From positions 8,640 through 72,639 of the forward strand of contig DASUEU010000028.1 of assembly GCA_036274895.1 (NCBI GenBank): 64,000 bases of DNA, read 5' to 3'. Position numbers and translations under genes: made by a program. The notes beneath the pieces are model-generated. The model saw only the letters and a list, made by a program, of their open reading frames with translations, had not been told where the DNA came from and ran no database searches. Shown one piece after another: positions 48,823-56,204 of this stretch. Each line of letters starts with the position of its first letter. Within the stretch, counting starts at the first letter, position 1. Origin of the DNA: CALMKX01 sp036274895 (GTDB lineage Bacteria > Acidobacteriota > Thermoanaerobaculia > Multivoradales > SZUA-115).

Positions 48823-50361
48823 ATGACCACCCTGCTCGCTTCGACCGAGGTCGCCTGCCTGTTGGCCGACCTCGGCCTCTCGGACGACAACCCTGGGGCC
48901 TTCGACGGCTCCTGGCTCCCTACCACCGGCCCCCGCATCGACTCGATCAACCCTGCCACCGGCGAGGTCTTGGGCTCGGTCCGCTCGGCCACCGAGGCCG
49001 ACTACGAGCGCTGCGTCGCCGCCGCCGAGGCGGCCTTCCGCGCCTGGCGCACCTGGCCCGCGCCCCAGCGCGGCGAGGTCGTGCGTCTGCTGGGCGAGGA
49101 GCTGCGCCGGGTGAAGGACCCCTTGGGCCGCCTGGTCTCCCTGGAGGTCGGCAAGATCTACTCCGAGGGCCTGGGCGAGGTGCAGGAGATGATCGACATG
49201 TGCGACCTCGCGGTCGGCATGTCCCGCCAGTTGACCGGGCTCTCCATGCACTCCGAGCGCCCCCAGCACCGGATGTTCGAGCAGTGGCAGCCGCTCGGGC
49301 CGGTGGGCATCATCACCGCCTTCAACTTCCCCGTCGCCGTGTGGGCCTGGAACGCCGCCGTGGCCGCCGTCTGCGGCGATTCGATGGTGTGGAAGCCCTC
49401 AGAGCTGGCGCCGCTCACCGCCGTGGCCGTGACCAGGATCGCCCAGCGGGTGGCCGAGCAGGCCGGGGCACCGCCGATCTTCACCCTCGCCATCGGCGGC
49501 CGGGACCTGGGGGTCGCGATGAGCCGGGACCGCCGCCTCCCCCTGGTCTCGGCCACCGGCTCGGTGCGCATGGGCAAGGCCGTCGGCCAGGCCGTGGCCG
49601 AGCGGCTCGGGCGCTCCCTGCTCGAGCTGGGCGGCAACAACGGCATCCTGGTCGCGGACGACGCCGACCTCGACCTCGCCCTCAGGGCCGTGCTCTTCGC
49701 CGCCGTGGGCACCGCGGGCCAGCGCTGCACCAGCCTGCGCCGACTCTTCCTGCAACGCGGGATCGCTGCCGAGATGAAGCGCCGGCTGGTGGCGGCCTAC
49801 CCCTCGATCACCATCGGTGACCCCTTGGAGCCCGGCACCCTGATGGGGCCGCTGATCAACGAGCAGGCGGTCGTCAACATGATGGCCGCGATCGAGACCG
49901 CCAAGGCCCAGGGCGGCCGGGTGCTCGCTGGTGGCCGGCGGGTGGACCGGCCCGGCTACTTCGTCGAGCCAACCCTGATCGAGGCCACCGCCCACATGCC
50001 GATCACCTGCGAGGAGACCTTCGCCCCGATCCTCTACCTGTTCGAGTTCGAGGATCTGGACGCGGCGATCGAGCTGCACAACAGCGTGCCCCAGGGGCTC
50101 TCCTCGGCAATCTTCACCCTGAACCTGCGCCACGCCGAGCGCTTCCTCGCCGCCACCGGCAGCGACTGCGGCATCGCCAACGTCAACATCGGCACCTCGG
50201 GCGCCGAGATCGGCGGCGCCTTCGGCGGTGAGAAGGAGACCGGCGGCGGCCGCGAGGCCGGCTCGGACTCCTGGAAGGCCTACATGCGGCGACAGACCTG
50301 CACGGTCAACTGGGGCACGACCCTGCCCCTGGCCCAGGGCGTGAAGTTCGAGGTGGGCTAG
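48823..50361 (+). CDS. amaB: Aldehyde dehydrogenase, alpha-aminoadipic semialdehyde type
   Basis: A 512-residue ALDH7-type enzyme: ITAFNFPVAVWAWNAAVAAVCGDSMVWKPSE, ELGGNNGILVADDAD, catalytic Cys in GTAGQRCTSLRRLF and the family-specific C-terminus NVNIGTSGAEIGGAFGGEKETGG then SDSWKAYMRRQT. It oxidises piperideine-6-carboxylate/aminoadipate semialdehyde in lysine catabolism. AGAGAG lies upstream of the ATG. Its stop shares a CTAG with the stop of the convergent kinase gene. Confidence 0.93.
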   Translation: MTTLLASTEVACLLADLGLSDDNPGAFDGSWLPTTGPRIDSINPATGEVLGSVRSATEADYERCVAAAEAAFRAWRTWPAPQRGEVVRLLGEELRRVKDPLGRLVSLEVGKIYSEGLGEVQEMIDMCDLAVGMSRQLTGLSMHSERPQHRMFEQWQPLGPVGIITAFNFPVAVWAWNAAVAAVCGDSMVWKPSELAPLTAVAVTRIAQRVAEQAGAPPIFTLAIGGRDLGVAMSRDRRLPLVSATGSVRMGKAVGQAVAERLGRSLLELGGNNGILVADDADLDLALRAVLFAAVGTAGQRCTSLRRLFLQRGIAAEMKRRLVAAYPSITIGDPLEPGTLMGPLINEQAVVNMMAAIETAKAQGGRVLAGGRRVDRPGYFVEPTLIEATAHMPITCEETFAPILYLFEFEDLDAAIELHNSVPQGLSSAIFTLNLRHAERFLAATGSDCGIANVNIGTSGAEIGGAFGGEKETGGGREAGSDSWKAYMRRQTCTVNWGTTLPLAQGVKFEVG

Positions 50362-51239
50362 AGCGCTGGGCGCAGGTCCGGCACGCGGAGGGCGCCCGGC
50401 ACCACCTCGAAGCGGGCGCCGCCAGCCGGCACCGGGCCGAAGCGCTCGCCGTCGCCGTAGACGGCGAGCGGCCGGTCCACCTCGATCTCGGCCCAGGGGC
50501 TCCTGGCCGTGAAAACGGCCGGGTGGGAGCAGTGGGCACCCTTGTAGACCCTGGGGAAGATTCGCAGGAAGGTCGCCTTGGACACCGCGCGGACCATCAC
50601 CAGGTCGAGGAGTCCGTCGTCCAACAGGGCATCGGGAGCGACCCTCATCCCGCCACCGAAGCGGGGACCGTTGGCCGCCACCACGAGCATCGCCTTCTCT
50701 TCGATCTCTCCCCCCTGCCAGCGCACCCGCACGGTGGGAGCGCGGAAGGTGGCGAGGGTGTGGAGCACGGCGTAGAGGTAGATCCACGGCCCGCGGAAGC
50801 GCTTGACGCGGTTGGCGGTCTCGTTGGCGGCGGCATCAAAGCCGGTGCCGGCGATGCCGGCGTAGGTCCGCTGGCCCACCCGCACCACGTCGATGGCTCG
50901 CAATGGGGCCGAGAGGGCTGCAGCGGCTGCGGCCTCGAGGTCCATCGGCAGGCCCAGCGCAGCCACGATGTCGTTGCCGCTGCCGCCCGGCAGGGGCACC
51001 AGGGCACAGGGGGTGCCCACCAGACCTTGGAGGGCGAGGTTCTGGGTGCCGTCCCCGCCGCACACGAACAGGCGCAGGACGCCGTCGCGGACGGCCTGGC
51101 GGGCCTTCTCGGTCAGGTCGGCCGGGCCCTCCGAGAGCTGGAGCTCCCCGCCGTGCTCACGGGCCAGGGCCTCGAGCCGGGCGCGATGCCGGAGCGCCTT
51201 GCCACCGCCGCCGGCGGGGTTCAGGAGGAAGCGGATCAT
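50358..51239 (-). CDS. Diacylglycerol/lipid kinase family protein
   Basis: A 293-residue DAGK catalytic-domain protein: IRFLLNPAGGGGKALRHR, VCGGDGTQNLALQGLVG, LVPLPGGSGNDIVAALGLP, GIAGTGFDAAANETANRVKRF and DALLDDGLLDLVMVRAVSK. It phosphorylates diacylglycerol or a related lipid. The usual GTxNDFAR is GSGNDIVAA here, within normal variation. The ATG at 51239 is used; the frame upstream runs through the divergent ferredoxin gene. Confidence 0.9.
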   Translation of the reverse strand: MIRFLLNPAGGGGKALRHRARLEALAREHGGELQLSEGPADLTEKARQAVRDGVLRLFVCGGDGTQNLALQGLVGTPCALVPLPGGSGNDIVAALGLPMDLEAAAAAALSAPLRAIDVVRVGQRTYAGIAGTGFDAAANETANRVKRFRGPWIYLYAVLHTLATFRAPTVRVRWQGGEIEEKAMLVVAANGPRFGGGMRVAPDALLDDGLLDLVMVRAVSKATFLRIFPRVYKGAHCSHPAVFTARSPWAEIEVDRPLAVYGDGERFGPVPAGGARFEVVPGALRVPDLRPAL

Positions 51240-51291
51240 GGTCGGGTGATGGTTCGCGCGGACGCTATCACCACCGCCGTAGAATCCCCCC

Positions 51292-51621
51292 ATGCCCAAG
51301 CCCGAGATCCAGATCCTCGTCTGCACCAACGAGCGGGAGCCCGGCGCCAAGAAGCCCGCCTGCGCCGCCCGCGGCGCCATGGACGTCTACCACCGCTTCA
51401 AGGACCGGGTGAAGGAACTGGGCCTGCGCGACCAGGTCATGGTCGTCCGCACCGGCTGCCTCAAGCACTGCAGCCGAGGCACCACCTGCGCTGTCTGGCC
51501 CTACAACCTCTGGTACCAGCGGGTGACTCCAAAGGACGTGGACGAGATCCTGGAGAAGACGGTAGAAGGCAGCGGCGAGGCCGTGGAACGGCTGCTGATG
51601 CCGGACATTCCTTGGGAGTGA
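51292..51621 (+). CDS. Thioredoxin-like [2Fe-2S] ferredoxin
   Basis: A 109-residue protein with Cys11 and Cys24 (ILVCTNERE, KKPACAARGA) and Cys56 and Cys60 (VRTGCLKHCSRGTTCAV), the pattern of shethna-type thioredoxin-fold [2Fe-2S] ferredoxins. A cytosolic electron carrier; its partner is not evident from the neighbours. Confidence 0.9.
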   Translation: MPKPEIQILVCTNEREPGAKKPACAARGAMDVYHRFKDRVKELGLRDQVMVVRTGCLKHCSRGTTCAVWPYNLWYQRVTPKDVDEILEKTVEGSGEAVERLLMPDIPWE

Positions 51622-51686
51622 GGGGAGCGCCAACTCTCCCCTCCCGGCAGAGCACCGCCCTTCGGTCGAGCCGTTGTTCTCCGGTC

Positions 51687-51762
51687 GTCGTTCCCGCGAA
51701 AGCGGGAATCCAGGGCGGGGGAGTAAGAAGCCAAGATGGATCCCCGCTTCCGCGGGGCTGAC
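51687..51762. repeat. Pair of inverted REP-like palindromes
   Basis: GTCGTTCCCGCG-AAA-GCGGGAATCCAG (51687-51713), then the opposite-orientation TGGATCCCCGCTTCC-GCGGGGCTGAC (51737-51762). Same architecture and spacing as 42068-42141. Confidence 0.8.
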
Positions 51763-52107
51763 AGGCGGAGAGGCTCGATTGAGCGGCATGGTACTCATCC
51801 GGGCTCATCCGCCGCCGACTCAACTGTTGAACTCTCGTGGTAGAGCTCAACCAGCCTTCTGTCGATGGGATCCTGGAAGTCGCTGGGAGCCTGTTCCCAG
51901 ACCAAGCCGGTCTGGCGCTCTCGTGCGATGACTTGGTCCAGCCCTTGTCGATTGAACTCAACGGGTTCCGGCGGTGCCCGGTTCAGGGAGTAGGTCGCGA
52001 ACACCTCGAGCAATCGCGGGAGCCGGCCCGGGTTAGCCTTCAGCTCCGCCAGCGCTCGCGAGGCGGTTGGAATTTCTCTCCGGCTGGCTCCACAGCAGTG
52101 CCCTCGA
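51763..52107 (-). other. Intergenic region, possible gene remnant
   Basis: No complete gene is seen. A minus-strand frame ending at 51795 has protein-like composition over its last 90 residues (ALAELKANPGRLPRLLEVFA, LVELYHESS), unlike the Arg/Gly/Pro-rich shadow frames common here. It lacks a plausible start because upstream it runs into the DUF4143 gene. It might be a degraded gene tail; no family recognised. Confidence 0.3.
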
Positions 52108-53352
52108 TCAGCTGCCCCCACCCCGCCACAGCCACTCCACCGGCAGGGCCCACAGCTTCTCACCGAAGGGTAGCGCGGTCTGGCCGAGGTAGAGGACGAC
52201 GCCGGCGCGGAACTTCTCCCCCAGCTCCTCCCGCAGGTGGAGAAGACCGCGGAAGTCCCCGGGACCCACCGAGGACGCCGACTTGACCTCGAGGCCGACC
52301 ACCGAGCTATCCCGCGCCTGCAGGAGCACGTCCACCTCCAGCCCCGAGTGCGATCGGTAGTGGAACATCTTGGGCCGCAGCTTGCTCCAGGACCGGGCCT
52401 TCTCCAGCTCGGCGACCACGAAGGTCTCGAGGATCCGCCCGGCCTCGCGCTTGGGGGCGCCGGCCTCCTCGAGCGGTAGCCCCAGCAGATAGGCAGCCAG
52501 CCCGCCGTCGTTGACGTAGAGCTTGGGCGACTTGGCCAGCTGGCGGGAGAGATTCCCGCTCCAGGCCGGCAGCCGGATCAGCAGGAAAGTGTGCTCCAGC
52601 AGGGCCACGTAGCGCTTGACGGTCGAGACCGGGATTTGGCTGTCGCGAGCCAGGTCGCTGTAGTTGACCAAGCCACCGGCGCGCGCCGCGAGGAGCGTGA
52701 GCAGGCCGGGCAGCTCGGTCAAGCCCTCCACGTTGGCCAGCTCGCGCACGTCCCTCTCGAGCACGGTGGTCAGGTAGGAGGCATACCAGCTCTCCCGGCG
52801 CTCCCGGCTCTTGCGGGCGAGCGGCTCAGGGTAACCCCCGCGGAGGGCTCGGGCCCAGACTTGCTCGGCGCTCAGCTCAGCCTTGCCCAGGCCGGGGGCC
52901 TTGCCGTCGAAGAGAGTGTCGATCAGCGATTCCGGGTGGCCCGCCAGCTCGCCCTGCGAGAGAGGCCAAAGCAACGTGATCTCGATGCGCCCGGCCAGCG
53001 AGTCCGAGAGCCGGGGGAGGAAGAGGATGTTGGCCGAGCCGGTGAGGAGAAAGCGCCCAGGCCGGCGATCACGATCGACCGACCGCTTAATCGCCAGCAG
53101 AAGCTCCGGCGCCCGTTGCACCTCGTCGAAGACGGCCGGCCCTTCGAGGCCATCGACGAAGCCCTCGGGGTCGCTCTGAATCAACGACAGCACGGCCACT
53201 TCATCCAAAGAGTAGTAATGGGCTCCCAGGGGGCCCTCGGTCAGCTGTTGAGCGAGGGTGCTCTTGCCGGCCTGGCGAGCGCCGTGGATCAGCACCACGG
53301 GGGTGTCGGTGAGGGCTTCGAGCACTTGCGCAGTGACGTGCCGGCTGTACAC
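52108..53352 (-). CDS. AAA ATPase with DUF4143 nuclease-like domain
   Basis: A 414-residue protein starting at GTG. The P-loop is VVLIHGARQAGKSTLAQQL, Walker B AVFDEVQRAPELLLAIK, sensor motif FLLTGSANILFL. A winged-helix region (LVNYSDLARDSQIPVSTVKRYVALLE) follows, then the DUF4143 domain with KLYVNDGGLAAYLLG and the PD-(D/E)XK-like residues FHYRSHSGLEVDVLL and VVGLEVKSASS. Such ATPases are widespread in accessory DNA and often called chromosome or toxin-type ATPases, with no settled function. Three tandem 22-bp repeats precede it. Confidence 0.92.
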   Translation of the reverse strand: MYSRHVTAQVLEALTDTPVVLIHGARQAGKSTLAQQLTEGPLGAHYYSLDEVAVLSLIQSDPEGFVDGLEGPAVFDEVQRAPELLLAIKRSVDRDRRPGRFLLTGSANILFLPRLSDSLAGRIEITLLWPLSQGELAGHPESLIDTLFDGKAPGLGKAELSAEQVWARALRGGYPEPLARKSRERRESWYASYLTTVLERDVRELANVEGLTELPGLLTLLAARAGGLVNYSDLARDSQIPVSTVKRYVALLEHTFLLIRLPAWSGNLSRQLAKSPKLYVNDGGLAAYLLGLPLEEAGAPKREAGRILETFVVAELEKARSWSKLRPKMFHYRSHSGLEVDVLLQARDSSVVGLEVKSASSVGPGDFRGLLHLREELGEKFRAGVVLYLGQTALPFGEKLWALPVEWLWRGGGS

Positions 53353-53370
53353 GGTGAGGATTATCCGCCC

Positions 53371-53457
53371 GGTCGTGGCTGAAAATCAACCACGACGTGG
53401 TTGAAATTCAGCCACGACGTGGTCAAATTTCAGCCACGACGCGGCTGAATTTCAGCC
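53371..53457. repeat. 22-bp tandem palindromic repeats upstream of the DUF4143 gene
   Basis: CACGAC recurs at 53391, 53413 and 53435, exactly 22 bp apart, in units of the type CAGCCACGACGTGGTCAAATTT. The outer edges (GTGGCTGAAAATCA and GGCTGAATTTCAGCCA) are half-units in inverted sense. The array is within 20 bp of the ATPase start codon. Confidence 0.85.
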
Positions 53458-53462
53458 AGAGG

Positions 53463-53969
53463 TCACAGCGGGTACAGCTCTTTGTCGATGCGCGGCTTGC
53501 CGCGGGCGCCCTTCTTGGCCTGGCGCCTCTTCTGGAAGAAGTCGTCGAGACCGGCGTCCTCCTCGCCGAGGTCGCCGCCCAGCTCCTCCTCCAGGCTCTC
53601 GGGGTCCTCCCCGGCTTCGAGACGGCGCAGCATCTCCTCCATCTTGGGGCCCGGCTCCATACCCGCCACCTCGCCGAAGCGGCGCAGCATGCGGGCCATG
53701 GCCTTGGGGTCCTCCTCGCCGCCCTCCCCCATCTCCTCGAAGACCGACGCCATCGCCCCCTCCATGCGCTCGTCGTCGAGGTCGCCGAAAGGCTCCTCGG
53801 CCTCCGGCTCGGCACGCCCGGCCTTGACCAGGGCGAAGGCCGAGGGACGCCGGGGCAGCTCCGGCCGGCCGCAGCGGGGGCAGGCGGGCTGCCTTTGGGT
53901 CTCCACCCGGGGGGAGAAGAAGCTGAAGACAGTGTGGCAGTCGGGACAGTAGAACTCATAGATCGGCAT
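53463..53969 (-). CDS. FmdB-type zinc ribbon protein
   Basis: A 168-residue protein. The N-terminal ribbon MPIYEFYCPDCHTVFS and CPRCG supply C8, C11, C30 and C33. The rest is acidic and helical with many Glu/Met/Gly residues (EEMGEGGEEDPKAMARMLRRFGEV) and a basic end. FmdB-like proteins are small putative regulators; this is longer than the usual 70-110 residues because of the acidic tail. Confidence 0.85.
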   Translation of the reverse strand: MPIYEFYCPDCHTVFSFFSPRVETQRQPACPRCGRPELPRRPSAFALVKAGRAEPEAEEPFGDLDDERMEGAMASVFEEMGEGGEEDPKAMARMLRRFGEVAGMEPGPKMEEMLRRLEAGEDPESLEEELGGDLGEEDAGLDDFFQKRRQAKKGARGKPRIDKELYPL

Positions 53970-54176
53970 GGGTTTACGGGCTCCGCGGGGGCCGGCCGAT
54001 TGTCGCCGGCGACGATGGGGAGGTCAACCCCGAAAAAAATCAGCGTGATCTTAGTCAGTGGCCATAAGATTTCGCGGTCCTCTGGGAATAACTGCCGAAA
54101 CCTTAGCGTTTTGGACTAACGAACAACATCGCTCCCCGCCCTGAACGGGAGCAGGAGACCTACCAAGGAGGACGCC

Positions 54177-54653
54177 ATGACCAATCGTGCTCTCACCACC
54201 CGCAACCTGTCGCCCATGCCCTTCGGCGACCGCGACCCCTTCTTCACCCCCTTCTTCGAGCGCTTCTTCAACCTCGAGCCCTACCGCACCGACCTCGCCC
54301 CCTTCAGTGGCGAGGAGCTGACCACCCGCAACTGGATGCCCGCCGTCGACGTCAAGGAGACCCCCGAGGCCTTCATGATCCACGCTGAGCTGCCGGGCCT
54401 CACCAAGGAGGACATCCACATCACGATGGAGGACAACGTGCTGCGGCTGTCCGGCGAGCGGAAGTTCGAGAAGAAGGAGGAGAAGGACAACTACCACCGG
54501 ATCGAGCGGGCCTACGGCGCCTTCAGCCGCTCCTTCACCCTCGGCACCGGCGTCCTCGCCGACAAGGTCAAGGCCGAGTTCAAGGACGGCATGCTGATGA
54601 TCACCGTGCCCAAGGCCGAGGAGGTCAAGCCGCGGAGAATCCAGGTCGCGTAA
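54177..54653 (+). CDS. Small heat shock protein Hsp20
   Basis: A 158-residue alpha-crystallin protein. The beta-sandwich starts at MPAVDVKETPEAFMIHAELPG, includes ENVLRLSGERKFE and GAFSRSFTLGTGV, and ends LMITVPKAEEVKPRRIQV. The usual IXI tail is reduced to RIQV. A strong AAGGAGG lies about 6 bp upstream, and a strong terminator follows. A holdase chaperone. No CIRCE or HAIR-like element was recognised upstream. Confidence 0.95.
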   Translation: MTNRALTTRNLSPMPFGDRDPFFTPFFERFFNLEPYRTDLAPFSGEELTTRNWMPAVDVKETPEAFMIHAELPGLTKEDIHITMEDNVLRLSGERKFEKKEEKDNYHRIERAYGAFSRSFTLGTGVLADKVKAEFKDGMLMITVPKAEEVKPRRIQVA

Positions 54654-54677
54654 GACCGACCCCGCTCCGCTCGACCC

Positions 54678-54709
54678 AAGGGCCCGCCTCACGGCGGGCC
54701 CTTTCGTTT
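54678..54709 (+). terminator. Rho-independent terminator of hsp20
   Basis: AAGGGCCCGCC pairs with GGCGGGCCCTT across TCAC, followed by TCGTTT. It also lies at the end of the convergent mqnC gene. Confidence 0.85.
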
Positions 54710-54726
54710 GCCAGGAGGTTTGGAGC

Positions 54727-55917
54727 CTAAGCCACCACCGGCAGCAGGGCCCCGGCCGAGACTAGGTCGCGGTTGGCCGGGGTCAGGGAGTGGCGGTAGC
54801 GCTGGGCGAGGGCGGCGGTGTCCTCGCGGGTGACGATGCGCTCGTAGAGGTTGGTGCGCTGGCGCGGCTGGTAGCCGGCGGCACGGATCAAGTGCTCCAT
54901 CTCGTCCTGGCTCATGCGGTAGGCCGTGCCCGCCGAGGAGACCACGTTCTCCTCGATCATGATCGAGCCCATGTCGTCCGCCCCGAAGCGCAGGGCCGCC
55001 TGGCCGATCTTCTTGCCCTGGGTCACCCAGCTGGTCTGGAAGTGGACGACGTTGTCGAAGAAGAGGCGGGTGGCGGCCAGGGTGCGCAGGTACTCGTCGG
55101 CGTAGATCTCCGGCAGGTGCTGGAGGTCGGTGTGCTCGTGCTGGAAGGTCCAGGAGATGAAGGCGGTGAAGCCGCCGGTCTCGTCCTGGAGGTCGCGCAC
55201 CCGCTGGCAGTGCTCGACGCGGGCCACCAACTCCTCCCCCATGCCGTACATCATGGTCGCCGAGGTACGCAGGCCGTTGCGATGGGCCTGGCGCATGATG
55301 TCGATCCACTCGTCGGCCGAGGTCTTGGGGAAGGCGAGGACCTCCTTGCGGATCGGGTCCGAGAGCAGCTCCGCGCCACCGCCGGGGATCGACATCAGGC
55401 CGGCCGCCTTGAGCCGGGCGATGACGTCGTAGAAGCTCATGCGCTCCTTCTTGGCGATGAACTTCACCTCGGGCGGGGAGAAGGCGTGGACGTGGAGGTC
55501 CGGGTAGGTCTCGCGGATGAAGTGGAGCAGGTCCTCGTAGTAGGAGAGGGGCAGGTCCGGGTGGACGCCCCCCTGCATCAGGATGCCGGTGCCGTTCAAG
55601 GCCAGGGTCTCTTCGATCTTCTGGCCGATCTCCTGGTGGGAGAGGAGGTAGCCCTCCGGGTCCCCGGGGGAGCGGTAGAAGGCGCAGAAGCGGCACTTGT
55701 AGACGCAGACGTTGGTGTAGTTGATGTTGCGGTCGACGTTGTAGCTGGCGAAGCGGGGGTCGTTGAAGCGGTTCCGCACCGCGTCGGCGGCGAGGCCCAG
55801 CTCGATCAGGTCCCCCTCGAGCAGCAAGGTGTGCAGATCCCCGGCCGAAATCCGCCGGCCGGCGACGGCGTCGTCCAAGATCAGGGAGATGGGGCGGTGG
55901 GAGGGTGCTAGGTCCAT
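54727..55917 (-). CDS. mqnC: Cyclic dehypoxanthinyl futalosine synthase MqnC
   Basis: A 396-residue radical SAM enzyme with the cluster motif CVYKCRFCAF, upstream YNVDRNINYTNV, then GILMQGGVHPDLPLSYYEDLL, SIPGGGAELLSDPIR and FISWTFQHEHTDL. These match MqnC, which closes the dehypoxanthine futalosine ring in the futalosine menaquinone pathway. mqnA lies 6 kb away and menG 40 kb away in the window. Confidence 0.93.
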   Translation of the reverse strand: MDLAPSHRPISLILDDAVAGRRISAGDLHTLLLEGDLIELGLAADAVRNRFNDPRFASYNVDRNINYTNVCVYKCRFCAFYRSPGDPEGYLLSHQEIGQKIEETLALNGTGILMQGGVHPDLPLSYYEDLLHFIRETYPDLHVHAFSPPEVKFIAKKERMSFYDVIARLKAAGLMSIPGGGAELLSDPIRKEVLAFPKTSADEWIDIMRQAHRNGLRTSATMMYGMGEELVARVEHCQRVRDLQDETGGFTAFISWTFQHEHTDLQHLPEIYADEYLRTLAATRLFFDNVVHFQTSWVTQGKKIGQAALRFGADDMGSIMIEENVVSSAGTAYRMSQDEMEHLIRAAGYQPRQRTNLYERIVTREDTAALAQRYRHSLTPANRDLVSAGALLPVVA

Positions 55918-55975
55918 AACGGCGGAATCCTAGCACCGCCAGGAGAGGCGGCGTCTGAGCTGCCCACAGCCCCCT

Positions 55976-56042
55976 TTGGAGTGCGGCGACCGGTCGCCGC
56001 TATCAGGCGCCGGGAAAGCGGCGACCCGTCGCCGCACTCCAA
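55976..56042. repeat. 67-bp inverted repeat with 26-bp arms
   Basis: The left arm 55976-56001 (TTGGAGTGCGGCGACC, then GGTCGCCGCT) and right arm 56017-56042 are reverse complements with one mismatch, separated by 15 bp. Non-coding, between mqnC and the NACHT gene; adjacent sequence 56045-56110 resembles the element at 14421-14467. Confidence 0.75.
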
Positions 56043-56204
56043 CGCCCCCGATGTCTTCCCGAGCGCAAGGGCCGCGCAGCGGGCCTGGAGCCGAGGAATC
56101 TCCTGGGAGGGCGGCCGGCCCGGCCCTGCAGAAGGCCCCCGGAGGGACCGAGCTGCCGGAGGGGAAACCTCAAAGAACAGGGATCAGGTTTCAGAAGCCA
56201 GGAG

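Noticed and set aside
48543..48992. N-terminal extension of the O-antigen-ligase-like frame
   Set aside because: Low-complexity and derived from a repeat and from sequence antisense to amaB; the first membrane helix follows the ATG at 48542.
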